Shown: positions 37,388 to 48,161 of the stretch, piece after piece | Layout of the letters: each line of letters starts with the position of its first letter | Numbering within the stretch: the first letter of the stretch is position 1 | Source of the DNA: Corella eumyota | Lineage: Eukaryota > Chordata > Ascidiacea > Phlebobranchia > Corellidae | Assembly: GCA_963082875.1 (NCBI GenBank) | Contig: OY720098.1 | Coordinates: 1,488,001-1,552,000 of the forward strand | Length of the DNA: 64,000 bases | Reading direction: 5' to 3' | Notes under the pieces: generated by a model | Database searches by the model: none | What the model was told of the DNA's origin: nothing | The model's input: the letters and a program-made list of their open reading frames with translations, nothing else | Program-made: the position numbers and the translations under genes

Positions 37388-37845
37388 TTTTATCCTTGAT
37401 GTGGGAAAGTCGAATGCGCGACTTAAACATAGAGTAACATCAGATACTCCGACCCAGTCTCGAGTTGACTGTGGCAGTTTTGGATATTATAGATTATAAT
37501 TGCCCGATAATTATGCTGCTGATTAAACTGTTTATAGCGCCTTACTTAAGGGCGCTACAGCATGAGATGGTGTAGTGGTAAGAACACTTGCTAAACCACA
37601 TATGAGGTCGTGGGTTCGATCCCCACTGATCTCATGCTGTAGCGCACTTAAGTAAGGCGCTATAAACGGTATAAACTCCTGCTGAGCCAGCACTTAATCA
37701 GCAGCATAATTATCGGGCAATTATAATCTATATAATATCCCAAACTGCCACAGGCAACTCGAGACTGGGTCGGAGTAACTGATGTTACTCTATGTTTAAG
37801 TCGCGCATTCGACTTTCCCACATCGAGGATAAAAAAATATACGAA
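37388..37845. repeat. Foldback family-1 SINE
   Basis: A family-1 tail in reverse orientation (37388 to about 37568) is followed by the tRNA-like head (TGGTGTAGTGG A box, GGTTCGATCCC B box) and a complete tail in forward orientation ending at CATCGAGGATAAA. The two tails form inverted arms of nearly 200 bp around a loop of roughly 70-80 bp made of the head. A truncated reverse copy inserted at the head of another would give this form. Confidence 0.85.
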
Positions 37846-38606
37846 AAAAATTAATTTTTTATATAATTGTAAATAAGAAAAAAAAATTACGGAATTTCAT
37901 TTTTAAAACGTTTACAAAATTTGTTTTTAGTTTTTAAATTTTTTTGGAAATTTGTTAAACTTTAAATGAACTTGGTTGAAGTTTAGTTCAATGATCTTCA
38001 GTTTAGTCTGAGAATGAGTGATTATGACGTATAAGTGGTGATTGTGAATGGCCGATTATTGAACCGTGTCGTGCTCAGAAATATACTTGAGTTTTTTCTT
38101 TGATGTTTTGCGCGGTTTTTTCAACGAGTTTTTTTTCGAAATTTACAAAGTCACGTTTTAGAAATATTTTTGCTTGCAGATAATTCACTTAAATAGAATG
38201 TTAAAGATTAAGTAACGTTATCTATTATATGTATTTGTTTACAAAATTAAATTGTTTATGTTTTTAAAGCCACATTTTAACTTATTTATATTCAAATTTA
38301 TTTATATTTCTTACAACGTTTTTTTTAAGTATTTTTATAAATAATTTGTAAATTTATGTTTTTTATTTTATAAAAACATAATATTTTATAATTAAATTTA
38401 TTGAATATTTAGCGTTAAAAAGATGGCGCTAGTAAGCCAATAGTTTTCTGAATTGTCACTAATTATTTTGCTAGAGAACTATTCATTCGGTTTTAGGTTG
38501 AAGTTGCCCTAAACCCATTGTTAAACGTTACTCAATCTTCTAAACTATTAATGCAAGATTTACTCTTAATTTAACAAACAATTCTATGCTTACAGTTTAT
38601 TGAAAC

Positions 38607-38853
38607 TTGCTACACCACACATGAGGTCGTGGGTTCAATCCTCACTGCTCTCATGCTGTAGCACCCGTGAGTAGAGGCGCTATAAACGGAGCCAGCACTA
38701 ATCAGCAGCATAACTATCGGGCAATTATAATCTCTATAATATCCCAAACTGCCACAGGCAACTCGAGACTGGGTCGGAGTAACTGATGTTACTCTATGTT
38801 TAAGTCGAGCATTCGACTTTCCCACATTGAGGATAAAGATATATACAAAAACA
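38607..38853 (+). repeat. Family-1 SINE, 5'-truncated
   Basis: Starts at CTTGCTACACCACACATGAGG, so the A box is lost, then carries the B box and full tail to ATTGAGGATAAAGATATAT. A short internal deletion removes the segment after GCGCTATAAACGG. Confidence 0.85.
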
Positions 38854-38984
38854 AATTTTTTTTTGAACAATTACATCTTTTCACCAGTTTTGAGTATTTT
38901 GTATGCCTATGAATTGGACATAGACTTACACGAAGCTTTATATATGTTGTTAAGTGTTAGAATATTGATAAAGTAAAGTGTGGT

Positions 38985-39420
38985 ATCCCGGTCATGGCAT
39001 TAGATTACATATCAAGGGGTTTTGGGTTCGAGCCGCACCAACGCCACACTATTCGCCCTTAAGCCTGGCATTTACAGTTAACTTAAACACACCAAAAGGT
39101 TCCGGGTTCGAGCCGCACCAATGCCACACTTTTTGCCCTTAAGCCCTGCGTTTACAGATAGCTTAAACACACCAAAAGGTTTCTGGTTCGAGCCGCACCA
39201 ATGCCACACTATTCGCCCTTTAGCCCGGCGTTTACAGATAGCTTAAACGCACCAAAATGTTTCAGATTCGAGCCGCACCAATGCCACACTATTCGCCCTT
39301 TAGCCCGGCGTTTACAGATATCTTAAACACACCAAAATGTTTCAGGTTCGAGCCGCACCAATGCCACACTATCTGTCTTTAAGCCCTGCGTTTACAGATA
39401 GCTCAAACACGTCATAAAAA
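38985..39420 (+). repeat. Family-2 SINE, ~five tandem 80-bp units
   Basis: Head CCGGTCATGGCATTAGATTAC, then B-box units every 80 bp from about 39020, ending AAACACGTCATAAAA. Later units share GTTTCAGRTTCGAGCCGC, suggesting local unit-to-unit copying. Confidence 0.85.
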
Positions 39421-40240
39421 TAAAATAAACACAAGAGTAGAATTAAATTCGTCTTTATTTGAACCTTTTTTCCAGTACATTTAATTTTATAAAACACAAA
39501 CAAAAAACAATAAATTAACTAATTCACAATACAAGCTGTAATTCTTATCATTACTGCATACTTTTAACATGAACAAAACTTTTAAAAATAATCAAAAAAA
39601 GGTTGATTTTAAAAACAGGCAAAAAATTGAAAAAAAATTAATTGAAAAAAACGCGAAAAGAAATTGGAACTTTTTTAAGATATTGCAAATTTGTTTTTTT
39701 GAATATATTTACACTAAATACAAAATAAAAAGCAAAATTTAATTTCACTAAGTTTGTTAAAAAATGTGCTTTTTTAATTAATATAAGTTAAACCAATGCG
39801 CACACGAATTTGTTAATTAATATTCACTAATTAATTACAATATTTCATTTCAATCAAGATAGCAAAACGCAAAGTTTATTAATTATTAAAAAAGGTTAAT
39901 TTAAGTTTAAAATAGTGTTTCTTGTTAATTAACAAAATTGTGAAATTTTTAGACTAGAAATTTATCTTGAGATTGTTATTATGACGTATAATGCCCATTA
40001 TGAGCTAACATAGGACGGAAAATAGATTAATCGTTGTACTTATTATTGCGCAGCGTTTTTGCACAAAAATCTGGGTAATCAAACGTTAAAATAACCCCTC
40101 AACCCTTCACCTTAAACACGGGGTCAACTTTAACCCCTACCCCAACCTTTTTCCTGGGTCTATGTCAGTTTTACTCAATTTTTGAGCAGATTTTTGTTTT
40201 TTTTTTTTTAATTTTTTGTTGTCCTATGTTGTAGGTAGTA
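39421..40240. other. AT-rich intergenic DNA
   Basis: No gene. A short CCCC-rich run near 40085-40150 (ACCCCTCAACCC, TTAACCCCTACCCC) stands out from the AT-rich flanks. Confidence 0.35.
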
Positions 40241-40244
40241 GAAT

Positions 40245-40500
40245 CGCTCCACAAAAACACCCCCTAATTTGCATAGAAGTATTCTATGGATAGCTTGATA
40301 TATAAGGCCCGTAAGACTGAATGTGGGATGTGCTCGGCATATGTGAGAGAGGGTGCGTGCGAAGTTGTGTCATGGCATGGTGGTCATGGGTTATATCCTC
40401 GCCTCCCCACGGCCCACTAGCCGGAAGTGACATCATACCGCCATATAAAGTAGTGTGTGTTGTACCGTCTATAAAAAAAATTAAAAAAAATTAAAAATGA
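40245..40500 (+). repeat. Possible third SINE family, one copy
   Basis: A GC-richer block containing ATGGCATGGTGGTCATGGG and TATCCTCGCCTCCCCACGGCC, followed by AGTAGTGTGTGTTGTACCGTC and a simple tail of repeated AAAAAATT. A compact body with a short tandem A-rich 3' tail suggests a SINE, but only one copy is present so the family is unproven. Confidence 0.4.
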
Positions 40501-41110
40501 AACGAAATTTGATAACTTGATTGCTATTTGGTCATAGTTTACTTATTTTTTAATTAATATTTATGTAATAACATGCCTAGATGTTGATTTTTTACTAAAA
40601 AATTAAATATTTGTCCTATATTTAATTAAACAATAAATATATAAGTATATCAACTTAATAACTTTATGACTATAACACCATCCTAATAAATAAATTAAAA
40701 GTTAACTAATTTTTTTCGCTTTATAGTCCCAAGAACAAAAGTTTTGTTTTACTTTAGGACTTTTAACACTATATTAAAACCAGTTAAAAAACTTGCAAAA
40801 AAAACAATAAAAAAAAACTAAATTTTAACTTTAAACACTTCAATAAATAAATATTCAAAAATAAATAAATATTTAAAAATCAGCAATTTTTATAATTTAA
40901 GAAACTACTTTAATTTACTAAACAACAAATAACGAAACTAAATAATAAAATAAATTAAAAAATTCAAACAACCATAACCTGTTTTTACTTAAAAAATCGA
41001 TTTATTTTTAAGCTTAAAATTTATTTTTAAGCTTTATTTTTAAGCTTAAAAATATACTAAAAATTAAATTTTTTATTTCATAAACAATTTTATTTTTGTA
41101 CACAACTAAA
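40501..41110 (-). other. Hox4 3' flank and probable 3' UTR
   Basis: Minus-strand AATAAA is present within about 40 nt downstream of the Hox4 stop (TTTATT on the plus strand near 41073). A short direct repeat of TTTATTTTTAAGCTT occurs at about 41000-41050. No gene. Confidence 0.4.
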
Positions 41111-41255
41111 TCAAATCTTTCTCCTACCTAGCATGATCTGATGAGGTTGTCCGACTGCATCCGACACTGATCCAAGTTCATGCAAAGAAGAAGACAATCT
41201 AGGAAGTTGGCTTGTTTCTCCTCCGTTGATCCTGGGATCTTGATCCTGTTCATGT
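41111..41255 (-). CDS. Hox4: Hox4 exon 4, C-terminus
   Basis: The acceptor ACCTCCTCCAG lies before 41255; the exon enters with the third base of a Lys codon and ends at TGA (41111-41113). It encodes [20 protein letters not shown], a Ser/Leu stretch and [10 protein letters not shown]. It was found by phase matching with exon 3; too short to stand out as an open frame. Confidence 0.85.
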
Positions 41256-44200
41256 CTGGAGGAGGTAAAAAGTTTAATTAATATTTTATAATTATAAAAA
41301 TAATTTTTAATTTTTTTTAGCTTTAGTTTGTATTGATTGGGTAAGTGTTAAAAATGGTAATTTACAATTTTTAACTTATGTTTATAATCAACTGTTTTTT
41401 TAGCTTAATTTTTGAGGGCTTTTAAAATTTAACTTTTTAATTTATACAACTAAATGCATCAAACTGCTTTAGTTTGTATGATGTATTAAATACGGTTATA
41501 AATAATTGTGATGTTTTTGTATGGGGATAAAAAAATAGTTCATTTAGATTCAATTTAGAGGCTTATAACCTTGTTTTTAAATAGTTAACTAATGTAGAGC
41601 GCTATCATTATGTTTTTATCCGACGATAACGGGCGATCTTTATGGTTAAGATTGTTTAAATTAAATATAAATAGTGGTTTAAATTTATTTTTTATAATGT
41701 AATTTTTTTTGGCTAAATGGGTGTTTAAATAATGCTTCTAAATAAGCAAGATATTAGTTGTGGTCTTTTTGTAATTGATGGAAAGAATTTGAAAGAAGTA
41801 TATTTGGTATTTAAATTATCGCGTTATAATTTAAGTTCAGTGAGGGGCGGTTTGTACAAATACGGAATGGTAAAACACGTACAAATTGAGCTTTATGGGT
41901 ATTTTTATCGAATTTACAGCTAAAACACAATTTACGTACACTTTGTTATTCAATTCAAAACGTTTATATATTTAAAAAAAATAATTTCCAAAAATTTTTA
42001 AAAATTACAAAGTTGTGAGACAAAATTAAATTTAACTTTAAACTTACTTGAACACTGGACCTGGCCCAACGTAATTCGGTGTTTCGCTTTGTCTTGATGA
42101 CGTCATGACCTCTCCAACAGAGTGTTTGATTGCCGCTAGATGGTGCATGTTCTCGCCGGCGTGTAGCAGGGGAGGGGTGGACGCTGAAGTCTCCCTCGAC
42201 AAAATAGGTCGGCTGGGTGGTTTGTCGTAAAAATGCGGCGAGTTCTGAGCCGAAATGTCGCTAGATGTCGGGCTGTTGTTCGGCAAACGAGCGCCACCCG
42301 ACGACGGAGTATTTCGGACTTTTGTGTTTGGAAGTTTGTGATCTTTCTTCCACTTCATTCGTCGGTTCTGGAACCATATCTTAACCTGGAAAATAACAAT
42401 TTAGGGTTTATTATAAGGTCTTAAATTTTACGATATTACACCCTTACGTTAGATTAACTGGCTGAGCCCTGTAATCTATATTTTATCATATTAAGCTATC
42501 CAATGCTTTTCAACATATATATTTGCCAGCGCGCCACAAACGACAGTTTTCAAATATTAAAGTCTGTACATATTTATTTGAATATTAAATTTAATATAAC
42601 TTGATATTTAATACATCGGCAGCGTGGTGTAGTGGTAAAAACACTCGCTACACCACACATGAGGTCGTGGGTTCAATCCCCACTGATCTCATGCTGTAGC
42701 GCCTTTGAGTAAGGCGCTATAAACGGTATGAACTTCTGCTGAGCCAGCACTTGATCAGCAGCATAATTATCGAGCAATTATAATCTATAATATTCCAAAC
42801 TATCACAGGCAACTCGAGACTGAGTCGGAGTAACTGATGTTACTCTATGTTTAAGTCGCGCATTCGACTTTCCCACATCGAGGATAAAGATATATTCAAA
42901 AAAGATTTATATATATATATTAATTACAACGAAAATGAACTATTTAACATAATTTAACATCGCGTTTAAACCTGAAACCTTTTAACAATTCATCATAATA
43001 TTTGGTTACAAACTTTTCCAACTATTAAAAAAGTTCTAATCAGGCCTCTCTATGACGTGTTAAACAATTAATTATGAGCGAACAATTGAGAAACAGGGAA
43101 CGCGTGAATCGGGTTACTTTAATGAAACCGCAAAGACGCCGTTCTAGCACATTCCAAATCCGAAATCGATTTATTATTTCAATCGAATAAGATTTGTTAA
43201 ATTAAAATCATTTTTTATATTTGAAATACTTTCAGCAATTAAAAAATTTGTCAAAAAAAAAAAAATTCGTTAAAAAATGTTGGTTGCGTGAATTATACAT
43301 TTTCTTTTTTGTCTGTAAATCCTAGTTATTTTTTTCTAGATATTTTTAACCCATCGTGGGGAGTTAATAACGTTTAAATCGCCCTATACTCAAGGGCGCT
43401 AAAGCAAAAGAGCAGTGGGGATCTATCCCAGATTATCATTTGGCGAAGTCGTTTTGGCCATTTTTTGGTAAGTTTTTAATAGACTTAATGGCCATGTTAT
43501 ATGATTAACTATTAAACTATGTCTAAAATTAGTAACTAAACTATAAATTTAATCTAGTATTTTTTTATCGCACCATTATACTGTATATTGCATTCTTTGA
43601 AATATTTATAATTACTATAGGCTAGGAACGTAAAATTTTAAACAATTTTTTTTAAATAATCGGTAGTTTGATATACTGGTCATAGAATCGAATTCCAGTC
43701 CGTAAGGTCGCTTGTTCGATTCGCACCAAATCCATCTTATTTTTTATTAACTAAATCGTTAAAATCGATCCAAATTATATTAAATTAAAATTTTGAATTT
43801 AATTTTCACCTGCCGTTCGCTTAAACATAGATTATGAGCGATCTCAATTCTTCTACGTCGAGTCAGATATCGGTTAAAATGGAATTCTTTTTCAAGTTCT
43901 AACACTTGGTGTCGCGTGTAAGCCGTCCGAGGTCGTTTTCCTGAATCCAATCCGTTGATAACTGAAAAAATAAATTTATTAAATTATTTTCGAATATCTT
44001 GTGAAAAGTTTTTTTCAAAAAATTAAAAAATTTTGAATATTTTTTTAAAAAATTGATTTTAAAAATGAGTTTAAATTTCCGCATTCTTTCACGCGTTAAA
44101 TTTTCACAATTTTCTGCGCTTAAAAGTCAGAAAAACGTCTTTGAAATACAAGCAAGGGTTAAATTAATCAACCCCGACAAAACACAAGGTCGTTCGCGGG

Positions 44201-47200
44201 AACAATCAATCAAAATCACCGCGAAAACCTGATAATATTTCCCCCATTCTCCCTCTATCGTTTCCTGATACCCGAACGTAAAAATTAACAAAGGTTAACA
44301 TTATTATTGTGTACAAAAAGTCTAGCCATTATTGTTTGTAATAGATCATTGTTTGTAACAATTATCTTTGTTTGTTTTATATTTTAACAATGCGTTTGTT
44401 TTGTTATTGTAGTTAAACAATTAAAATAACAATATAACTTTAAAAAGAAAGTATTAGTTTTGGTTGAAAAATATTTAAAAAAATTTAATTAATTTTTTTT
44501 AGTATTTTTTTGGTGAAATACTAATTAAATTTACTTTAAGAAATATGTTAAAAATATTTCAAAATATCAATGTTTAGTTAAGTTTTTTGGTTATTTTTTG
44601 CCGCGTTTTTTTTTGATAAAATGCCCATGTTTTATCTATATAACAATGTTAGATTAACTAATTAAAAACCAAATTTTTTTCTTATCTTCAACCAAAATCA
44701 ATCAAAATAAACTGTACCACCCAGCCTCAAGTTATCCATTAACTCGATGTGTAGTCAACCGTATTGTTTTTACTATTTTGTTTTACAAAAAAACTTAATA
44801 TTTTACCAAATTTTAGAAAGCACTTTTTGTGTTTAATTCATTTTTTATTAATTTGATCAAATAAATGTAAAAATATGATTTTTAAAATTTGTTTAAAATG
44901 AATTCTGGCATTTTAAAAATAATTTATAATTTAATTTAAAAAAAATTCCTTAAAAAAATAATTAAATTTTATTAACTATATTTTGAATAATTTAAAAATA
45001 TATTAAACAAACATATACCAATTAAATATATAGCTATATGTAAATAACTGAAATAAATGAAAACTTAAAAAACACGAAATATTTTAAAGTCAAGTTCAAA
45101 AACGGCAGCCATTTTGTAAAAAAAATTATTTAAAATATTTTTATATTTTTTCGTATTTTAGGTAACTATAGAAACCAAATATCAACGTATTTTCTTTTTT
45201 TTATTTAATTTTTTTGTTATTTTTTTATTAATTAATTTTAACTGTTTTAAGCGCGTTTAAATACCAAAATTTTATTTAAAAAAAGTAAAATAATTCTATA
45301 TTGGACATTGCGTTTTTTTTTGATTGAAAGATGAATTTAACTCATTTTTACTATTCATCATAAGCGGCAAAAAACAATAATTATTATTAAAAAAACACTT
45401 ATTATTAAAAGCGAATAATTAACAATAATTAACAAATATAAAAAAAAATTATTTTTTTATTTTTTATAAAATTTTTATATTTTTTTATATTATGATCACG
45501 TAGTTTTTACTATACCCTTACAGACAGACAAAGCTAATAGATTTGTTATTACTAACTTATCATTAGATCAAGTTATTATAAAGTTGTCAGATTTCGAGTT
45601 GATCTTGTTTACCCTACCAGGTATTGTTTACTTAACTAAAGGCTACTGGTTGGATTTAACAAAAGCGTTCGATTTACTCAAAGTCAAGACGATCTCCGCC
45701 TATATTTAACTAAATATTTGCATGTCTAGCTTGTTTAAATAATAAAAAAAACGTTAAAATCATGATTTTTGGTGTGTTGTTGACGCCTAGAGATAGGGCC
45801 TTGAAACGATCGTCAAACAAGTTTAAGTTTAGGGTTATTTTGGTTCTGTAGTAACGGAATTTTTTTTAAATTTGAATCATAAAAATTTCAAAAAACGCGT
45901 TTAATAGAAAACCAGTGATATTAAAATACAAAACTATTAAAAAAGTTAACATTTTGTGTTATTAAATTTAACCCTTATAAATAGTTTCACTATATTAACT
46001 TAAATATTAGTATAATAAAAGCTAAAATATATATTTATTTGATCTAAAATTTAAATCTAACAAATTTTGAAAAATATTATCAAAAATATAATTTTAAATG
46101 CGTTTTATTTTTATGGATATTAAAATATTAAAATATGACGTCACAAATTGGTAAATTTAAAGTTTAAAGCCAGTTATTTATAGTAAAAAATGAGTTTTAA
46201 TTCAAAGTGTTGAAAGAATATAAAGTGGGTCACATGTTCACACTTATGTTCGAATAATGCACTTTATTTTGAAGTACTTTAAAGATAATTGGCAAACAAT
46301 GTTTTAGCAACATCATTAAACAATTTGAAACAAACTTTTTCACATTTTTTCCGTTTTTTTTTTGTTTTTAAAACTGTTGTGTCATGACATATTTTAAAAA
46401 CACCGTTTTTATTCTGCTAACTTGTGCGCAAACAGTTGGTTTTGTTGCGTACAATGCAGGAGTGTGACGTCATAGTTATCACGACAGCGTTCTGCCAACG
46501 TGTCACGTGACGCAACTTCCTTTTTGTTTGATTAATTTTTGTCTTCCTGATGCTGGGTTGGTATGCAAGTTTTAATACGACAATGAGTTATATTACAACA
46601 CAATGCCTAATTGTTTAAATCATAATTAGAACAATTCATTTCTATTTATAGACAATTGTGTTTTATCTTTAATTGTGTAGTATGTTGATTTAATTGGTAT
46701 TTAACTTAAAATTGCCAAAATTGACCAAAACTTTACCAAAATGGAATTAAATTGTTTTTAAAAATTTAAAATCTTTTTAAAAATGGCTAAAAATTGGGCT
46801 CAAAATATTTTTAATATTGACATTTTTGAAGAAGCAAAAACTATTTAATATTTGCATAAGTTTGTTTTAACTAATCTTAATACCATAATTAATCCTTTTT
46901 TAGCTTTCTTTAATTAACATTTGTTATATAACATTGGTTGGACTTTCAAGATATTTTTGAAAACGTTTATTTTTAACTAAATCATGAACAACAGAAAGGG
47001 GAAAATAGTTGCTGCCAAAACGTAATTTCCAAAGATTTTTCGAAGAAATCTGTCCGACAAAAAACGTGATTACAATGATTATGACGTCATGTCACGTGGT
47101 ACACAATGGTTTTTGTTGTTTTGTTTAAAAAAATTTAGAAATGGAAAATCCGAAAAATCTAAGTTTGCATCTCTTTTAACCTCTGTTTAGATAATGGTTA

Positions 47201-48106
47201 ATAAAGTTAATTAAACATTATTTTATGCTCAATTAACTTTTAAATGCCGACATTTGTTAATTTATATTTACACACCAAAACTGATTTAAGCTTGCTAACC
47301 TTTTTACACACAGCAATTCAAACCTACATATATGGACAATAGTAAACAGTTTATATTTTCTATCGCATTACTTAAACCTATACCTTACCGAATATGTAAA
47401 TAACCTTAAACAGAAATAACGCAAAAATTGGTAAATATTCTGATAAAGTTTAAAGCTTACAAAACTGACAACGGATTTTTAGATATTTTTAATTTTAAGC
47501 AAATGTTATCTTAGAAGTGAAAACAAATTTTTTCATATTTTCATGCAAAATGGCATCAACTTTTTTAACCTTTTAACTCAAAAGTCTTCAAAATACTAAT
47601 AATATACATTTTGGGGTAAGTTTACCCAGCAAATTTAGTTTAACATTTTTTAACTTCTAAAAAAGTAACCCTGTTATACTTCTATGTTGAACCATTTTTA
47701 ACCTCTAAAAGGGTAAGTTTACCCCAAACTTACCGTGGCTGACGTGTATCCGCTTCATCCAGGGGTAAACCACCGCGTTAGGTCCTACTGTACCTTCAAC
47801 CCCTTGTGGGTCGTCCTCACTTGCACCTTCATTAGACCCTGGGGAGCTTAAATCAGCGGGCGGTCGCCCCCCTAACGCTCTAAGATCTTTTCTGGGGCCT
47901 TGCAACATTCCGGGAAGTTCCCCGTACCCGTTACCGCTAGGGTGAGCCTGGAAGAATGTCAACGTTCCGGGGTCCATGGGACTGAACCCAGAAATCGGCC
48001 CCCTGTCACTCTTAATCATAGGGTGACCCCCATACATATACCCCTTGCCACAAAGCTCGTTCAACTCGGGTTGAGATCCGTTTGCAACTTGGTCCAGTAG
48101 CGACAT
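41111..48106 (-). CDS. Hox4: Homeobox protein Hox4
   Basis: Sequence-specific axial patterning transcription factor. Four exons join in perfect phase to 335 residues. The N-terminus begins [20 protein letters not shown]. The hexapeptide region [12 protein letters not shown] (YPWM about 114-117) is the Hox4 form. The homeodomain (about 132-191) has [39 protein letters not shown] and [20 protein letters not shown]; the KDHKLPNTK end is diagnostic of Hox4. An intron lies between homeodomain residues 44 and 45. The C-terminal half is Ser/Pro-rich. Hox3 follows downstream in the same orientation. The ATG at 48106 is the first in the open frame and lies 55 nt after a strong acceptor, so an upstream non-coding exon or spliced leader is likely. 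Confidence 0.96.
42048..42385 (-). CDS. Hox4: Hox4 exon 3, recognition helix
   Basis: Starts exactly at homeodomain residue 45 with [20 protein letters not shown] (Trp48, Asn51 present), then a Ser/Pro-rich region ending PGPVF plus two bases of Lys. The donor is GTAAGT. A TGACGTCA lies within the coding sequence near 42099. Confidence 0.96.
42617..42897 (+). repeat. Family-1 SINE inside the homeobox intron
   Basis: Full-length copy: CGGCAGCGTGGTGTAGTGG head, GGTTCAATCCCC B box, complete tail to CATCGAGGATAAAGATATAT. It lies antisense within Hox4 intron 2, which interrupts the homeobox. Confidence 0.9.
43368..43440 (-). repeat. Family-1 SINE fragment
   Basis: Reverse-strand piece with ACTCAAGGGCGCTAAAGC and GAGCAGTGGGGAT, matching the B-box-to-core section of family 1. 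Both ends are lost. Confidence 0.65.
43655..43742 (+). repeat. Family-2 SINE head remnant
   Basis: Contains TATACTGGTCATAGAATCG and TTGTTCGATTCGCACCAAAT, matching the family-2 head and B box with several changes. No amplified units follow. Confidence 0.5.
43810..43961 (-). CDS. Hox4: Hox4 exon 2, homeodomain helices 1-2
   Basis: The acceptor TTTTTTCAG lies before 43961 and the donor CAG|GTGAAA after 43810. It encodes [40 protein letters not shown] and [11 protein letters not shown], ending at residue Q44 in phase 0. Confidence 0.97.
44090..44290. promoter_or_regulatory. Candidate enhancer in Hox4 intron 1
   Basis: A GC-richer patch upstream of the homeobox exon with ATCAATCA (44205-44212), the reverse of the PBX-HOX-type TGATTGAT, next to GTCGTTCGCGGGAACA. 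No coding potential. Function is inferred. Confidence 0.35.
45490..45830. other. Less AT-rich block in Hox4 intron 1
   Basis: Holds GATCACGTAG, ACAGACAGACAAAG, and GACGATCTCCGCC segments amid AT-rich DNA. It is neither repeat-like nor coding, and could be conserved regulatory DNA. Confidence 0.3.
46430..46560. promoter_or_regulatory. CRE and E-box island in Hox4 intron 1
   Basis: TGACGTCA near 46466 and the palindrome TCACGTGA at 46503-46510, separated by about 30 bp of GC-richer sequence (CACGACAGCGTTCTGCC). The same pairing of motifs occurs in the Hox3 promoter. Confidence 0.4.
47040..47110. promoter_or_regulatory. Second CRE/E-box patch in Hox4 intron 1
   Basis: ATTATGACGTCATGTCACGT places TGACGTCA directly beside CACGTGG, with a HOX-like GATTACAATGATTATG just before it. 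It lies about 620 bp into the first Hox4 intron. Confidence 0.35.
47734..48106 (-). CDS. Hox4: Hox4 exon 1, N-terminus and YPWM motif
   Basis: From ATG at 48106 to donor CACG|GTAAGT at 47734, phase 1. It encodes a Gly/Pro-rich N-terminus (with [14 protein letters not shown]), an acidic stretch [11 protein letters not shown], and [15 protein letters not shown]. It is clearly more GC-rich than its surroundings. Confidence 0.96.
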
Positions 48107-48161
48107 TTTGATATTTTAAATTAAACAAATTTTTGAGTGATTTTTTGACATTGGCTAAATT
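48107..48161 (-). other. Hox4 5' UTR after splice acceptor
   Basis: On the minus strand TTTATGTTTTTTGTTACAG ends at 48162, a strong acceptor with a pyrimidine tract, 55 nt before the ATG. It implies either a non-coding upstream exon or spliced-leader trans-splicing, which Ciona is known to use widely. Confidence 0.55.

Noticed and set aside
38610-38870. 86-codon minus-strand frame
   Set aside because: It is the antisense of a family-1 SINE.
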